Origin: Clostridia bacterium
GTDB lineage: Bacteria; Bacillota; Clostridia; Oscillospirales; CAG-272
Length of the DNA stretch: 12,852 nt
Reading direction: 5' to 3'
NCBI GenBank assembly: GCA_017958705.1
Contig: JAGDCE010000107.1
Span: 1-12,852, forward strand
Positions 5,597 to 12,126 of the stretch are shown here, in pieces. The notes under the pieces were generated by a model that saw only the letters and a program-made list of their open reading frames with translations, was not told where the DNA came from and made no database searches. The position numbers and the translations under genes are program-made. The first letter of the stretch is position 1. Each line of letters starts with the position of its first letter.

Positions 5597-7000
5597 ATGG
5601 CTTCACAGATCAAACCTTTAAAAATAACCGATACGATCCTGCGCGACGCTCATCAGTCGCAGGCGGCGACGCGTATGCGCACCGAGGATATGCTCCCCGC
5701 GTGCCCGATACTCGACAGGATCGGATATCATTCGATAGAATGCTGGGGCGGCGCGACGTTCGACGCCTGCATGCGCTTCCTCAATGAAGACCCGTGGGAG
5801 AGGCTGCGCACTCTGCGCAAGGCGCTTCCGAACACGAAGCTGCAGATGCTTCTGCGCGGCCAGAACCTTCTCGGTTACAGACATTATTCCGACGACGTCG
5901 TCGAGCTGTTCATCAAAAAGTCGATCGAGAACGGCATAGACATCGTAAGGATCTTCGACGCGTTGAACGACGTGCGCAATCTCGAATGCGCGATGAAGTT
6001 CACGAAATTCTACGGCGGAGTGGCGGAGGCGGCGATCAGCTATACTATCAGCCCGGTCCACAACGAGGAATATTTCGTACAGCTCGCGATGAAGCTCGAG
6101 GAGGCGGGCGCCGATATCATCTGCATCAAGGATATGGCGAACCTGCTTCTGCCGTACGAGGCGTTCTCGCTCATCAAAGCGATAAAGGAACGCGTTTCGG
6201 TGCCGATACATCTTCACACCCACAACACTACCGGCACGGGCGACATGACGAACCTGCTCGCCGTTCAGGCGGGCGTCGATATAGTCGACACGGCGCTGTC
6301 GCCGTTCGCCAACGGCACGAGCCAGCCGGCGACGGAATCGCTCGTGGCGACGCTGAAAGGCACGCCGCGCGACACCGGGCTCGATCTCGGGCTGATGTCA
6401 GAGGCGGCGGCGCATTTCAGAGGCGTCGCGGAGAAGATGAAGAACGAGGGGACGCTCGACCCGAAAGTGCTGCGCGTCGACACGAACACGCTGCTGTATC
6501 AGGTCCCCGGCGGCATGCTTTCGAACCTCATCTCCCAGCTCAAACAGGCGAAGGCGGAGGACAAATACTACGACGTGCTGAACGAAGTCCCGCGCGTCCG
6601 CGCTGATTTCGGTTATCCGCCGCTCGTCACCCCGACGTCGCAGATAGTCGGTACGCAGGCGGTGATGAACGTTCTGACCGGCGTGCGCTACGGCACGTTC
6701 ACGAAAGAATCGAAGGGCGTGCTGCGCGGCGAATACGGCAGACTGCCCGGGCCGGTGAACGAGGAGGTCAGGAAAAAGGCGATCGGCGACGATCCGGTCA
6801 TAACCTGCCGTCCCGCGGACCTGCTCGAGCCCGAGGTGGAGCAGATACGCGCCGAATTCGGCAGCATCGCGAAAAGCGACGAGGACGTCCTGCTCTGCGC
6901 GCTGTTCCCGAAGGTCGCGCCGGGCTTCCTTGAAAAGAAATACGCGAAAAAGGAAGAGAAGCGCGAGGATCCCGTAAAGACTATCCGCGTATACTACTGA
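5597..7000 (+). CDS. oadA: Oxaloacetate decarboxylase alpha subunit (carboxyltransferase only)
   Basis: This 467-residue cytoplasmic subunit transfers the carboxyl group of oxaloacetate to biotin, releasing pyruvate. It has the PYC/OADA TIM-barrel with TDTILRDAHQS (D17), ECWGGATFD (48-56), RGQNLLGY (87-94), IKDM (K178, the carbamylated lysine) and HLHTHN (H207, H209). These match the metal-site numbering known for Klebsiella OadA (D17, K178, H207, H209). The SPFANGTSQP motif follows at 235-244 and the PYC/OADA conserved domain fills the C-terminal half. It stops at a Lys/Glu-rich tail without a biotinyl domain, which is supplied by the upstream gene. AAGGTG 7 nt before ATG 5597 fixes the start; the frame is open a further 137 codons upstream inside oadB, which is spurious. 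Because the subunit is of the 5S/PYC type and not the carboxylase type of methylmalonyl-CoA decarboxylase, oxaloacetate is the likely substrate. Confidence 0.94.
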   Translation: MASQIKPLKITDTILRDAHQSQAATRMRTEDMLPACPILDRIGYHSIECWGGATFDACMRFLNEDPWERLRTLRKALPNTKLQMLLRGQNLLGYRHYSDDVVELFIKKSIENGIDIVRIFDALNDVRNLECAMKFTKFYGGVAEAAISYTISPVHNEEYFVQLAMKLEEAGADIICIKDMANLLLPYEAFSLIKAIKERVSVPIHLHTHNTTGTGDMTNLLAVQAGVDIVDTALSPFANGTSQPATESLVATLKGTPRDTGLDLGLMSEAAAHFRGVAEKMKNEGTLDPKVLRVDTNTLLYQVPGGMLSNLISQLKQAKAEDKYYDVLNEVPRVRADFGYPPLVTPTSQIVGTQAVMNVLTGVRYGTFTKESKGVLRGEYGRLPGPVNEEVRKKAIGDDPVITCRPADLLEPEVEQIRAEFGSIAKSDEDVLLCALFPKVAPGFLEKKYAKKEEKREDPVKTIRVYY

Positions 7001-7007
7001 GCAAACC

Positions 7008-7036
7008 GGACCGTGAGGACGCCGTCTTCCCGGTCC
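7008..7036 (+). terminator. Hairpin after the decarboxylase operon, possible terminator
   Basis: GGACCG (7008-7013) pairs with CGGTCC (7031-7036), and GAGGAC pairs with GTCTTC inside it with one wobble, around a 3-nt loop. No direct U-tract follows; a T-run appears only at 7054-7059. It could attenuate or stop transcription of the decarboxylase operon before the next promoter. Confidence 0.45.
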
Positions 7037-7049
7037 GTCGTCATAATAC

Positions 7050-7078
7050 TTGACTTTTTCCCGATTATGTGGTAAAAT
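7050..7078 (+). promoter_or_regulatory. Promoter for the pantothenate kinase operon
   Basis: TTGACT (7050-7055), a 17-nt spacer and TAAAAT (7073-7078) form a near-consensus sigma-A promoter. A TGG directly before the -10 box gives an extended -10. The predicted start is about 23 nt upstream of the TTG start codon. Confidence 0.75.
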
Positions 7079-7107
7079 CGGGTATAAAATACAGTGAGGT
7101 AATTAAA

Positions 7108-7944
7108 TTGAGCGTTATCGTAGGAATAGATATAGGCGGCAGCACGACTAAGATCGTGGGCTTCGACCGCGAAAAAAATCTGATAAAACCGATGCTCGTC
7201 CGCGCCACGGACCCGATCACGAGCGTTTACGGCGCTTTCGGCAAATTCACGAGTGAAAACGGTCTCGATATCGAGGATATCGACCGCGTTATGATAACCG
7301 GCGTCGGCTCGACGCAGATCAGAAAGCCGATCTACGGGCTGAAGTGCGTACACGTCAGCGAGTTCGAGTGCGTCGGGCTCGGCGGGCTTTATCTGTCGCA
7401 TCTCGACCGCGCCGTCATCGTCAGCATGGGCACCGGCACGTCGATCACTTACGGCGACTGCTCCGACGGCAAGTTCCGCTTTGAGTATCTCGGCGGCACC
7501 GGCGTCGGCGGCGGCACCGTTATAGGCCTATCCAAAAAACTGCTCTCGGGCGTCAGCAATATAGATTCGATAGTCGAGCTCGCCGCATCCGGCGACGTCG
7601 GACACGTCGATCTGCAGATCAAGGAGATGACGGACAAGGATTTCGGCCTGCCGGCGAACCTGACCGCGGCTAATTTCGGCAAGGTCGACGACCTCGCCAC
7701 GCGCGGCGACCTCGCCGCCGGACTGCTCAACATGGTATTCGAGACCGCCGCGATGATCGCGCGTTTCGCCGCCCGCTCCTGCAATACCAGCGACATAGTG
7801 CTGACGGGCAACCTGACCACCATCCCGCAGTGCGCGCCGAAATTCGAACAGCTCTGCGACATATTCGGCGAAAACTACATCATACCGGAGAATTCCGAGT
7901 ACGCCACCGTCATCGGCGCGGCGCTTCTGTCGGACGCTGGCTGA
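7108..7944 (+). CDS. coaW: Type II pantothenate kinase
   Basis: This 278-residue enzyme phosphorylates pantothenate with ATP, the first step of CoA synthesis. It has the actin-like fold signatures: VGIDIGGSTTKI (5-16, phosphate-1 loop), VSEFECVGLG (83-92, with E85 a candidate catalytic base), VSMGTGTSITY (105-115) and GGTGVGGGTVIGL (129-141). LTGNLT (232-237) and the C-terminal ATVIGAAL close the fold. These fit the eukaryotic-like type II family known from Staphylococcus, which resists CoA feedback; resistance here is inferred. The start is TTG 7108, supported by GAGGT at 7096-7100 with 7-nt spacing and by the following SVIVGIDIGG. A GTG at 7069 overlaps the -10 box and is rejected. One base separates its stop from the next gene. 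Confidence 0.93.
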   Translation: MSVIVGIDIGGSTTKIVGFDREKNLIKPMLVRATDPITSVYGAFGKFTSENGLDIEDIDRVMITGVGSTQIRKPIYGLKCVHVSEFECVGLGGLYLSHLDRAVIVSMGTGTSITYGDCSDGKFRFEYLGGTGVGGGTVIGLSKKLLSGVSNIDSIVELAASGDVGHVDLQIKEMTDKDFGLPANLTAANFGKVDDLATRGDLAAGLLNMVFETAAMIARFAARSCNTSDIVLTGNLTTIPQCAPKFEQLCDIFGENYIIPENSEYATVIGAALLSDAG

Positions 7945-7945
7945 G

Positions 7946-8716
7946 ATGAGACCCGATAAAAAACTGTATATCTTCGATATGGACGGCACGATATACCTCG
8001 GGGAAAACGTTTTCCCGTTCGCCGTCGAATATATAAACCGCCTCCGCGAGGACGGGCGGCGCGTGTTGTTCTTCACGAACAACGCGTCAAAGAACAAAAA
8101 GGTATATTTCGACCGCCTCACACGCATGGGCTTCCGCCCGGCGCGCGGCGAGATCATGACCTCGGGCGACGTCACGGTGCGCTTCCTGCTCGAGCAGCGC
8201 CCGGGCAAAAAAGTGTTTTTGCTCGGCACGAGATCGCTTAAAAAGCAGTTCATCTCGGCGGGGATAGAGCTGTGCGACGACGCGGATATCGTCGTCTCGA
8301 GCTTCGATACCGAGCTGACGTACGCGGGGCTTGAGAGGGCGTGCACGCTGATACGCGGCGGCGCCGAGTACCTCTGCACGCATCCCGACTTCAACTGTCC
8401 GACCGAGACCGGCTTCATCCCCGACAGCGGCGCGATAGCCGCGGCGATAACGGCGTCGACCGGCGTCAAGCCGCGTTTCTTCGGCAAACCGTACGCCGAC
8501 ACCGCCGAGATGATTTTCTCGTATACCGGCGTCGGGGCGGAGGACGCCTGCATATTCGGCGACCGGCTGTATACCGATATCGCGCTCGGAAAAAACTCCG
8601 GGATGACCGCCGTGCTCGTGCTCTCGGGCGAGACGAAGCGCGAAGATCTCGAAGGCCTTCCCGCCGACCGGACGCCCGATATGATAATCGATTCTATTGC
8701 GGATCTTCTGATCTGA
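7946..8716 (+). CDS. HAD-IIA (NagD-like) phosphatase
   Basis: This 256-residue protein is a haloacid dehalogenase superfamily hydrolase of subclass IIA. Motif I is DMDGT (D11 nucleophile, D13 acid/base), motif II is FFTNNAS (42-48), motif III is GKP with K181, and motif IV is FGDRLYTD (204-211). The type II cap carries the typical segment HPDFNCPTETGFIPDSGAI (146-164). Relatives include NagD (nucleotide phosphatase), p-nitrophenyl phosphatases and phosphoglycolate phosphatases, so the natural substrate cannot be read from sequence. It starts one base after coaW with no clear Shine-Dalgarno, which suggests coupled translation. A housekeeping role in clearing a phosphorylated side product is possible but unproven. 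Confidence 0.92.
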   Translation: MRPDKKLYIFDMDGTIYLGENVFPFAVEYINRLREDGRRVLFFTNNASKNKKVYFDRLTRMGFRPARGEIMTSGDVTVRFLLEQRPGKKVFLLGTRSLKKQFISAGIELCDDADIVVSSFDTELTYAGLERACTLIRGGAEYLCTHPDFNCPTETGFIPDSGAIAAAITASTGVKPRFFGKPYADTAEMIFSYTGVGAEDACIFGDRLYTDIALGKNSGMTAVLVLSGETKREDLEGLPADRTPDMIIDSIADLLI

Positions 8717-8730
8717 GGAAAGGATAAAAT

Positions 8731-9537
8731 ATGAGAGTTTTTGAGCAAAAGATCTGTGAAAACGGCAGACTTACCTGCTATATCTGCGACGAATCGCCGG
8801 AGATGCCGAACTATGTCCGCGACGCCATGCTCGTACTGCCCGGCGGCGCGTACGCGATGTGCTCGGACAGGGAAGCGGAACCGATAGTCAAAAAATATCT
8901 CGCCGCCGGCATGAACGTGTTCTGCCTGCGCTATTCCTGCGGACCGCTCGCAGCCGGCTTCAAGCCGCTCGTCGAGGCGTCGCTCGCGATGAAGTACATC
9001 CGGCAGCACGAAAAAGAATTCAATATCAAAAGGGTTTTCGCCGTGGGTTTTTCCGCCGGCGGCCATCTCTGCGGCTCGCTCGGCACGTTCTGGGACGAAC
9101 CGTGGCTGCTTGAAAAGCTCGGCGACGATTTCCCGCGCGGCATAAACCGCCCCGACGGCACGGTGCTCGCGTACCCGGTGCTGTCCGCTACCGAGGGCTC
9201 GCACAGACCGAGCTTCCTCAACATTATAGGAAAGGAAGATCCGACGGACGAGGATTTCGAGAGATATTCCGTTGAAAAGCACGTCAGCGACAAGACCGCG
9301 CCGGTGTTCATCTGGGCGACGTCCGACGACGGAGCCGTCCCGATAGTCAACTCAATACGCTACGCCGACAAGCTCGCCGCCGCCGGAAAGACGTTCGAGC
9401 TCCACATCTGGCCGCACGGACCGCACGGTCTGGCGCTCGCCGAGGAGGAGACGTCGGTCGGCATACCCGACATGATAAACGGCGCCGTCGCGCAGTGGAT
9501 ACCGCTCTCGATACGCTGGATACGTGAACTGAAATGA
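8731..9537 (+). CDS. Alpha/beta hydrolase, esterase-like
   Basis: This 268-residue cytoplasmic protein has an alpha/beta hydrolase fold close to the small esterase/acetyl-xylan-esterase-like hydrolases of Clostridia. LPGGAYAMCSDREAEPI (36-52) is the oxyanion-hole strand turn in its PGG form. Next come CLRYS (68-72) and GFSAGGHL, the nucleophile elbow with Ser as nucleophile. Near the C-terminus, SDDGAVPI supplies the candidate acidic residue and PHGPHGL the candidate histidine. No signal peptide is visible, so a secreted polysaccharide-degrading role is unlikely. AGGAAAGG gives a strong ribosome binding site 7 nt before ATG 8731. It lies 14 nt after the HAD gene and overlaps the next gene by 4 nt. 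Substrate unknown. Confidence 0.88.
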   Translation: MRVFEQKICENGRLTCYICDESPEMPNYVRDAMLVLPGGAYAMCSDREAEPIVKKYLAAGMNVFCLRYSCGPLAAGFKPLVEASLAMKYIRQHEKEFNIKRVFAVGFSAGGHLCGSLGTFWDEPWLLEKLGDDFPRGINRPDGTVLAYPVLSATEGSHRPSFLNIIGKEDPTDEDFERYSVEKHVSDKTAPVFIWATSDDGAVPIVNSIRYADKLAAAGKTFELHIWPHGPHGLALAEEETSVGIPDMINGAVAQWIPLSIRWIRELK

Positions 9538-10133
9538 TATTCGACAGAAAAAAGAACGCCTGCGTCAAAGAACTCCCGGAAGGATACGCCGAGTCGTTCG
9601 TTATAGACATGCAGCGCAATAAAAAAGAGCTTCTGCTCGTAAACGGCGCGGCGATAGCCGTGTTCGTTATACTGTTCATTATCGGCAATTTCATCGTGCC
9701 GGTGCGCGATGTTTTCAACGGCGAGATATTCAGCCTGCTGCTTAAGGTGGGCGTGATGATCGCCGCGTATATCGCGTATATAATCCTGCACGAGCTCGTG
9801 CACGGCCTTTTCATGCGCTTCTACGGCTCGACCACCGTTAAATTCGGATTCACCGGACTTTACGCGTTCGCCGCAAGCTCAGAGTATTACGGCCGCGATC
9901 CGTATATAGTAATAACGCTTGCGCCGGTCGTGATCTGGGGAGTCGTGCTCGCCGTGATCTGCGCGCTCGTCCCGTCCTCGTGGTTCTGGGTCGTGTATTT
10001 CATCCTCGCCGGGAATTTCGCCGGCGCCGCCGGAGACGCGTACGTCACGTTCAGACTCGCGCGCTCGCCGAAAACACTGCTTATCACCGATTCCGGCACC
10101 GCGATGAAGGCGTACGACAAAACAGAAGAATAA
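9534..10133 (+). CDS. DUF3267-type zincin-like membrane protein
   Basis: This 199-residue protein has four or five hydrophobic segments (about 36-57, 68-87, 123-141, 146-165). An HELVHG motif (HExxH) sits at the end of the second, and AGNFAGAAGDAY (about 157-168) gives a later Asn/Asp-containing motif. This pattern fits the DUF3267 family of putative membrane zinc peptidases. The motif is intact, but no member's substrate is known to me. The start overlaps the hydrolase stop (ATGA), making it the last gene of the pantothenate kinase operon. No clear terminator follows; the tRNA promoter begins 26 nt downstream. Confidence 0.82.
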   Translation: MIFDRKKNACVKELPEGYAESFVIDMQRNKKELLLVNGAAIAVFVILFIIGNFIVPVRDVFNGEIFSLLLKVGVMIAAYIAYIILHELVHGLFMRFYGSTTVKFGFTGLYAFAASSEYYGRDPYIVITLAPVVIWGVVLAVICALVPSSWFWVVYFILAGNFAGAAGDAYVTFRLARSPKTLLITDSGTAMKAYDKTEE

Positions 10134-10158
10134 AATTCCGCATAATTTTGAAAACCAC

Positions 10159-10187
10159 TTGAAATTTTTGAAATTATGTGATATAAT
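10159..10187 (+). promoter_or_regulatory. Promoter of the tRNA-Arg gene
   Basis: TTGAAA (10159-10164), a 17-nt spacer and TATAAT (10182-10187) with TGA before it make a strong extended -10 sigma-A promoter. The transcript would start about 30 nt before the mature tRNA 5' end. Confidence 0.85.
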
Positions 10188-10223
10188 GACCGGGCGTCCG
10201 GATAAAGCGATGCCCGGCCGTAT

Positions 10224-10300
10224 GTTTCCGTAGCTCAGCAGGATAGAGCGACCGCCTCCTAAGCGGTAGGTCAGCGGTTCGAATCCGCTCGGGAACGCCA
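10224..10300 (+). tRNA. tRNA-Arg (anticodon CCT)
   Basis: A complete 77-nt cloverleaf is present. The acceptor stem GTTTCCG pairs with CGGGAAC (one G-U), followed by discriminator G and an encoded CCA. The D arm contains TAGCTCAGCAGGATAGAGC. The anticodon stem ACCGC/GCGGT encloses the loop CTCCTAA with anticodon CCT, which reads the AGG codon. The T arm is AGCGG-TTCGAAT-CCGCT. The gene has its own promoter and terminator. Confidence 0.96.
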
Positions 10301-10305
10301 GAAAG

Positions 10306-10331
10306 ATCCCCGTCTTCGGACGGGGATTTTT
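10306..10331 (+). terminator. Terminator of the tRNA-Arg gene
   Basis: ATCCCCGTC (10306-10314) pairs perfectly with GACGGGGAT (10319-10327) around a TTCG tetraloop, with T residues from 10327 to 10331. It begins six bases after the tRNA CCA end. Confidence 0.92.
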
Positions 10332-10417
10332 CAACCGGATCCGCCGGCGCGGGCAATAGGAGAACGGACTGAATTTTTCCGCGGCGTCGCCGGGAGTCAA
10401 TCTTTACAAAACGCGAC

Positions 10418-10446
10418 TTGACATCGCGGGAAAAACGTAATATAAT
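10418..10446 (+). promoter_or_regulatory. Perfect-consensus sigma-A promoter for the NYN gene
   Basis: TTGACA (10418-10423) and TATAAT (10441-10446) are both exact consensus and are separated by exactly 17 nt. The predicted transcription start is near 10453, about 25 nt before the apparent start codon, which leaves room for one Shine-Dalgarno only. Confidence 0.92.
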
Positions 10447-10461
10447 ACGAGTGAAGAAAAG

Positions 10462-10470
10462 AAAGGAGGT
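10462..10470 (+). promoter_or_regulatory. Shine-Dalgarno that sets the NYN gene start
   Basis: AAAGGAGGT is a full match to the anti-Shine-Dalgarno. The spacing from its last base to the in-frame ATA at 10478 is exactly 7 nt. The first in-frame ATG is 91 nt away, and the frame has a TAA stop at 10472-10474. The start must therefore lie between 10475 and 10562. Confidence 0.85.
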
Positions 10471-10477
10471 GTAAAAA

Positions 10478-11308
10478 ATAGGACTGTTTTCAAGATTCAA
10501 AAAAAGCACGTCGAAGCCGTCGGCTTACGTTTTCGTCGATTTTGAGCACTGGTACGTATCGATGTACAAAAGGTTTTCACTGCGCCCGAGAGTCAGGGAG
10601 TGGCGCGATATGCTCGCGGAGAAGTTCGATATCAGGGAAATGCTGTTTTTCGCGGATTTCTCGAATCCCGGCATGCGCGCCGAGATACCGCGCATACGCG
10701 AGGTCACTAATTTAATCATCGAAACGCAGAACACGAGCCCGCGTTATAAAAAGGATTTCACGGATTTTATAATGCTGGACAATATTTATCAGAAAGCGTT
10801 TTCATCCCCGGAAGTCGATACTTTCATCATTTTTACCGGTGACGGCCATTTCAGCTCCGTCGTCCGTTTCCTTACACAAAGCTGCCGTAAAAAAGTTTAC
10901 GTGTACGCCGTGAAGGACGGGCTGTCCGGTATGCTCAAAAGCGTGTGTACCAAGGCTTACGAAACGCCTTCGGAGCAGGATATCGACGTCACGTATTACT
11001 CGATGATCGCAAAAAAGCTGAAGGAAGCGGATACCACGGGCAAAAGGTTCCCGGATCCGTCGTTCTCCGCCGTGGTCGCCGCCGTCTCTGATCATTACGG
11101 CATAGATCGCGAAACGGTGAAGGAGAAAGCGAACAAAATGGCGCACGCCGGTTATCTTACCGTGACCGCGAACAAGCTCTCGCACAATAAACGGGTAAGC
11201 ACCGTCGCGCTGAACGAAAAGAAACTCGCCGCGGACGGAATAAAGCTGATCGAAGATCAGGCGTACTTTTTCATCCCCAACAGATCGGCGGAGAAGCAGA
11301 GCAATTGA
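10478..11308 (+). CDS. NYN-domain protein, putative ribonuclease, apparent AUA start
   Basis: Counted from ATA 10478, the protein has 276 residues. Residues 16-160 are a NYN/PIN-like nuclease domain: the first strand AYVFVDFEHWY brings the acidic residue D21, KKDFTDFIMLD gives D93, D96 and D101, and FTGDGHFSSVVRFL gives D122. Such domains bind Mg2+ and usually cut RNA. A C-terminal region (about 190-255, PSFSAVVAAVSDHYGID...AGYLTV) looks like a winged-helix nucleic-acid-binding domain, as in LabA-like proteins. The first ATG in the frame (10562) would delete the first strand and D21, yet the frame upstream is clearly coding and follows an ideal promoter and Shine-Dalgarno. AUA at 10478, or less likely CTG at 10484, must initiate unless a base is wrong. 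It has no operon partner; its target is unknown. Confidence 0.82.
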   Translation: MGLFSRFKKSTSKPSAYVFVDFEHWYVSMYKRFSLRPRVREWRDMLAEKFDIREMLFFADFSNPGMRAEIPRIREVTNLIIETQNTSPRYKKDFTDFIMLDNIYQKAFSSPEVDTFIIFTGDGHFSSVVRFLTQSCRKKVYVYAVKDGLSGMLKSVCTKAYETPSEQDIDVTYYSMIAKKLKEADTTGKRFPDPSFSAVVAAVSDHYGIDRETVKEKANKMAHAGYLTVTANKLSHNKRVSTVALNEKKLAADGIKLIEDQAYFFIPNRSAEKQSN

Positions 11309-11316
11309 GCGCTTCG

Positions 11317-11404
11317 CGCATGATGAGCGCTGACGCGCATGATGAACGCTGACGCGCATGATGAACGCTGACGCGCATGATGAACGCTGACGCGCACCAT
11401 GAGC
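11317..11404. repeat. 19-nt tandem repeat, four and a half copies
   Basis: The unit CGCATGATGARCGCTGACG occurs at 11317-11335, 11336-11354, 11355-11373 and 11374-11392, with a diverged partial copy at 11393-11404. Copies two to four are identical and copy one differs by one base. Small hairpins flank the array: GCGC-ttc-GCGC (11309-11319) and GCCC-ttc-GGGC (11403-11413). The array starts eight bases after the NYN stop codon and precedes its terminator, so it would be transcribed as 3' UTR. Confidence 0.9.
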
Positions 11405-11423
11405 CCTTCGGGCACCGGAATAC

Positions 11424-11468
11424 CGGCTGAAATAAGGATTCGGTTTCTTACTTCAGCCGATATTTTTA
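11424..11468 (+). terminator. Terminator of the NYN gene
   Basis: CGGCTGAA (11424-11431) pairs with TTCAGCCG (11452-11459), and TAAGGA pairs with TTCTTA inside it (one wobble) across a single mismatch. The tail is ATATTTTTATA. This is a long, stable intrinsic terminator. Confidence 0.85.
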
Positions 11469-11498
11469 TAATATTTAGATTTTTTTGCAAAAACGTGT

Positions 11499-11515
11499 AA
11501 CGCGCGCGGCGCGTT
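11499..11515. promoter_or_regulatory. Inverted repeat upstream of the sigma factor gene
   Basis: AACGCGC (11499-11505) and GCGCGTT (11509-11515) form a perfect 7-bp inverted repeat with a 3-nt centre. It lies just before a TATATA (11523-11528) that could be the -10 box, with no consensus -35 for sigma-A. It may be an operator, part of an alternative-sigma promoter, or a short hairpin. A TGTAAC at 11496-11501 resembles ECF-type -35 boxes, but the match to a full ECF promoter is poor. Confidence 0.35.
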
Positions 11516-11565
11516 TTACGCTTATATAAGTGAAGGCCTTCAAAAATAAGAGAGGAGGTGATGGC

Positions 11566-12126
11566 GTGGACGACGCAAAAATAATCGCGCTGTATCTGTG
11601 CCGTGATGAAAAAGCCGTCTCGGAGACGGAAAAGAAATACGGCAAAAGACTTGCCGCGATAGCCGGAAACGTTCTCAGCGACGCTCGCGACGTCGAGGAG
11701 ATCGTCAACGACACGTATCATCAGGCGTGGCGGCTCATACCGCCGAACGAACCGCGCGACTGCTTTTTCGCGTTTCTGTCACGCATCACCAGAAACCTCG
11801 CTCTCGACAGATGCAGGGAGAACAACGCCGCCAAGCGCACGGGCGTCACCGTCGAGCTGACTGACGAGCTCGCGGAATGCACGGCGTCGGACGACGACGT
11901 CGAGCTGGCGGTCGAGGGGGCGGAGCTGTACGGTCAGGTCAGCGCGTTTCTGCGCACGCTCCCGAAAAACCGTCGGAATATGTTTATGCGCAGATACTAT
12001 TATCTGCAGTCCGTGTCGGAGATCGCAGAACAGCTGCATATGAGCGAGAGCAGGGTCAAAACAACGCTGTTCAGGCTGAGACAGAGCCTGAGAATATACT
12101 TGATAAAAGGAGGATTTATCACATGA
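11566..12126 (+). CDS. Sigma-70 family (ECF-like) RNA polymerase sigma factor
   Basis: This 186-residue protein would redirect RNA polymerase to a small regulon. Region 2 covers about 20-90 (DVEEIVNDTYHQAW, then FLSRITRNLALDRCRENNAAKR, the -10 recognition part). A short linker precedes region 4 (about 128-182), whose helix-turn-helix is SVSEIAEQLHMSESRVKTTLFRLRQSL. There is no region 1 or 3, as in ECF factors. The start is GTG 11566, set by GGAGG at 11554-11558 with 7-nt spacing; the frame is open to 11530, but that extension covers the Shine-Dalgarno. The stop overlaps the next ATG by 4 nt (ATGA). Its partner is probably the downstream membrane protein. Regulon unknown. Confidence 0.93.
   Translation: MDDAKIIALYLCRDEKAVSETEKKYGKRLAAIAGNVLSDARDVEEIVNDTYHQAWRLIPPNEPRDCFFAFLSRITRNLALDRCRENNAAKRTGVTVELTDELAECTASDDDVELAVEGAELYGQVSAFLRTLPKNRRNMFMRRYYYLQSVSEIAEQLHMSESRVKTTLFRLRQSLRIYLIKGGFIT

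Noticed and set aside
7069..7107. GTG start for pantothenate kinase at 7069
   Set aside because: It overlaps the promoter -10 region; TTG 7108 has the Shine-Dalgarno and matches the family N-terminus.
7528..9282. Long minus-strand open frame (584 codons)
   Set aside because: It is antisense to three well-supported genes (coaW, HAD phosphatase, hydrolase); long antisense frames are expected from the GC-rich third-position bias. No motif or ribosome binding site supports it.
10174..10509. Minus-strand frame containing PERIRTADLPLRRR
   Set aside because: This phrase is the well-known false translation of the reverse strand of a tRNA gene; it overlaps the tRNA-Arg at 10224-10300.
11317..11404. 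CRISPR-like or coding repeat
   Set aside because: The units are directly contiguous with no spacers, and 19 nt does not keep a reading frame.
10224..11404. tRNA-Arg as integration site of a mobile element carrying the NYN gene
   Set aside because: I see no integrase gene and no direct repeat of the tRNA 3' end downstream within the window.
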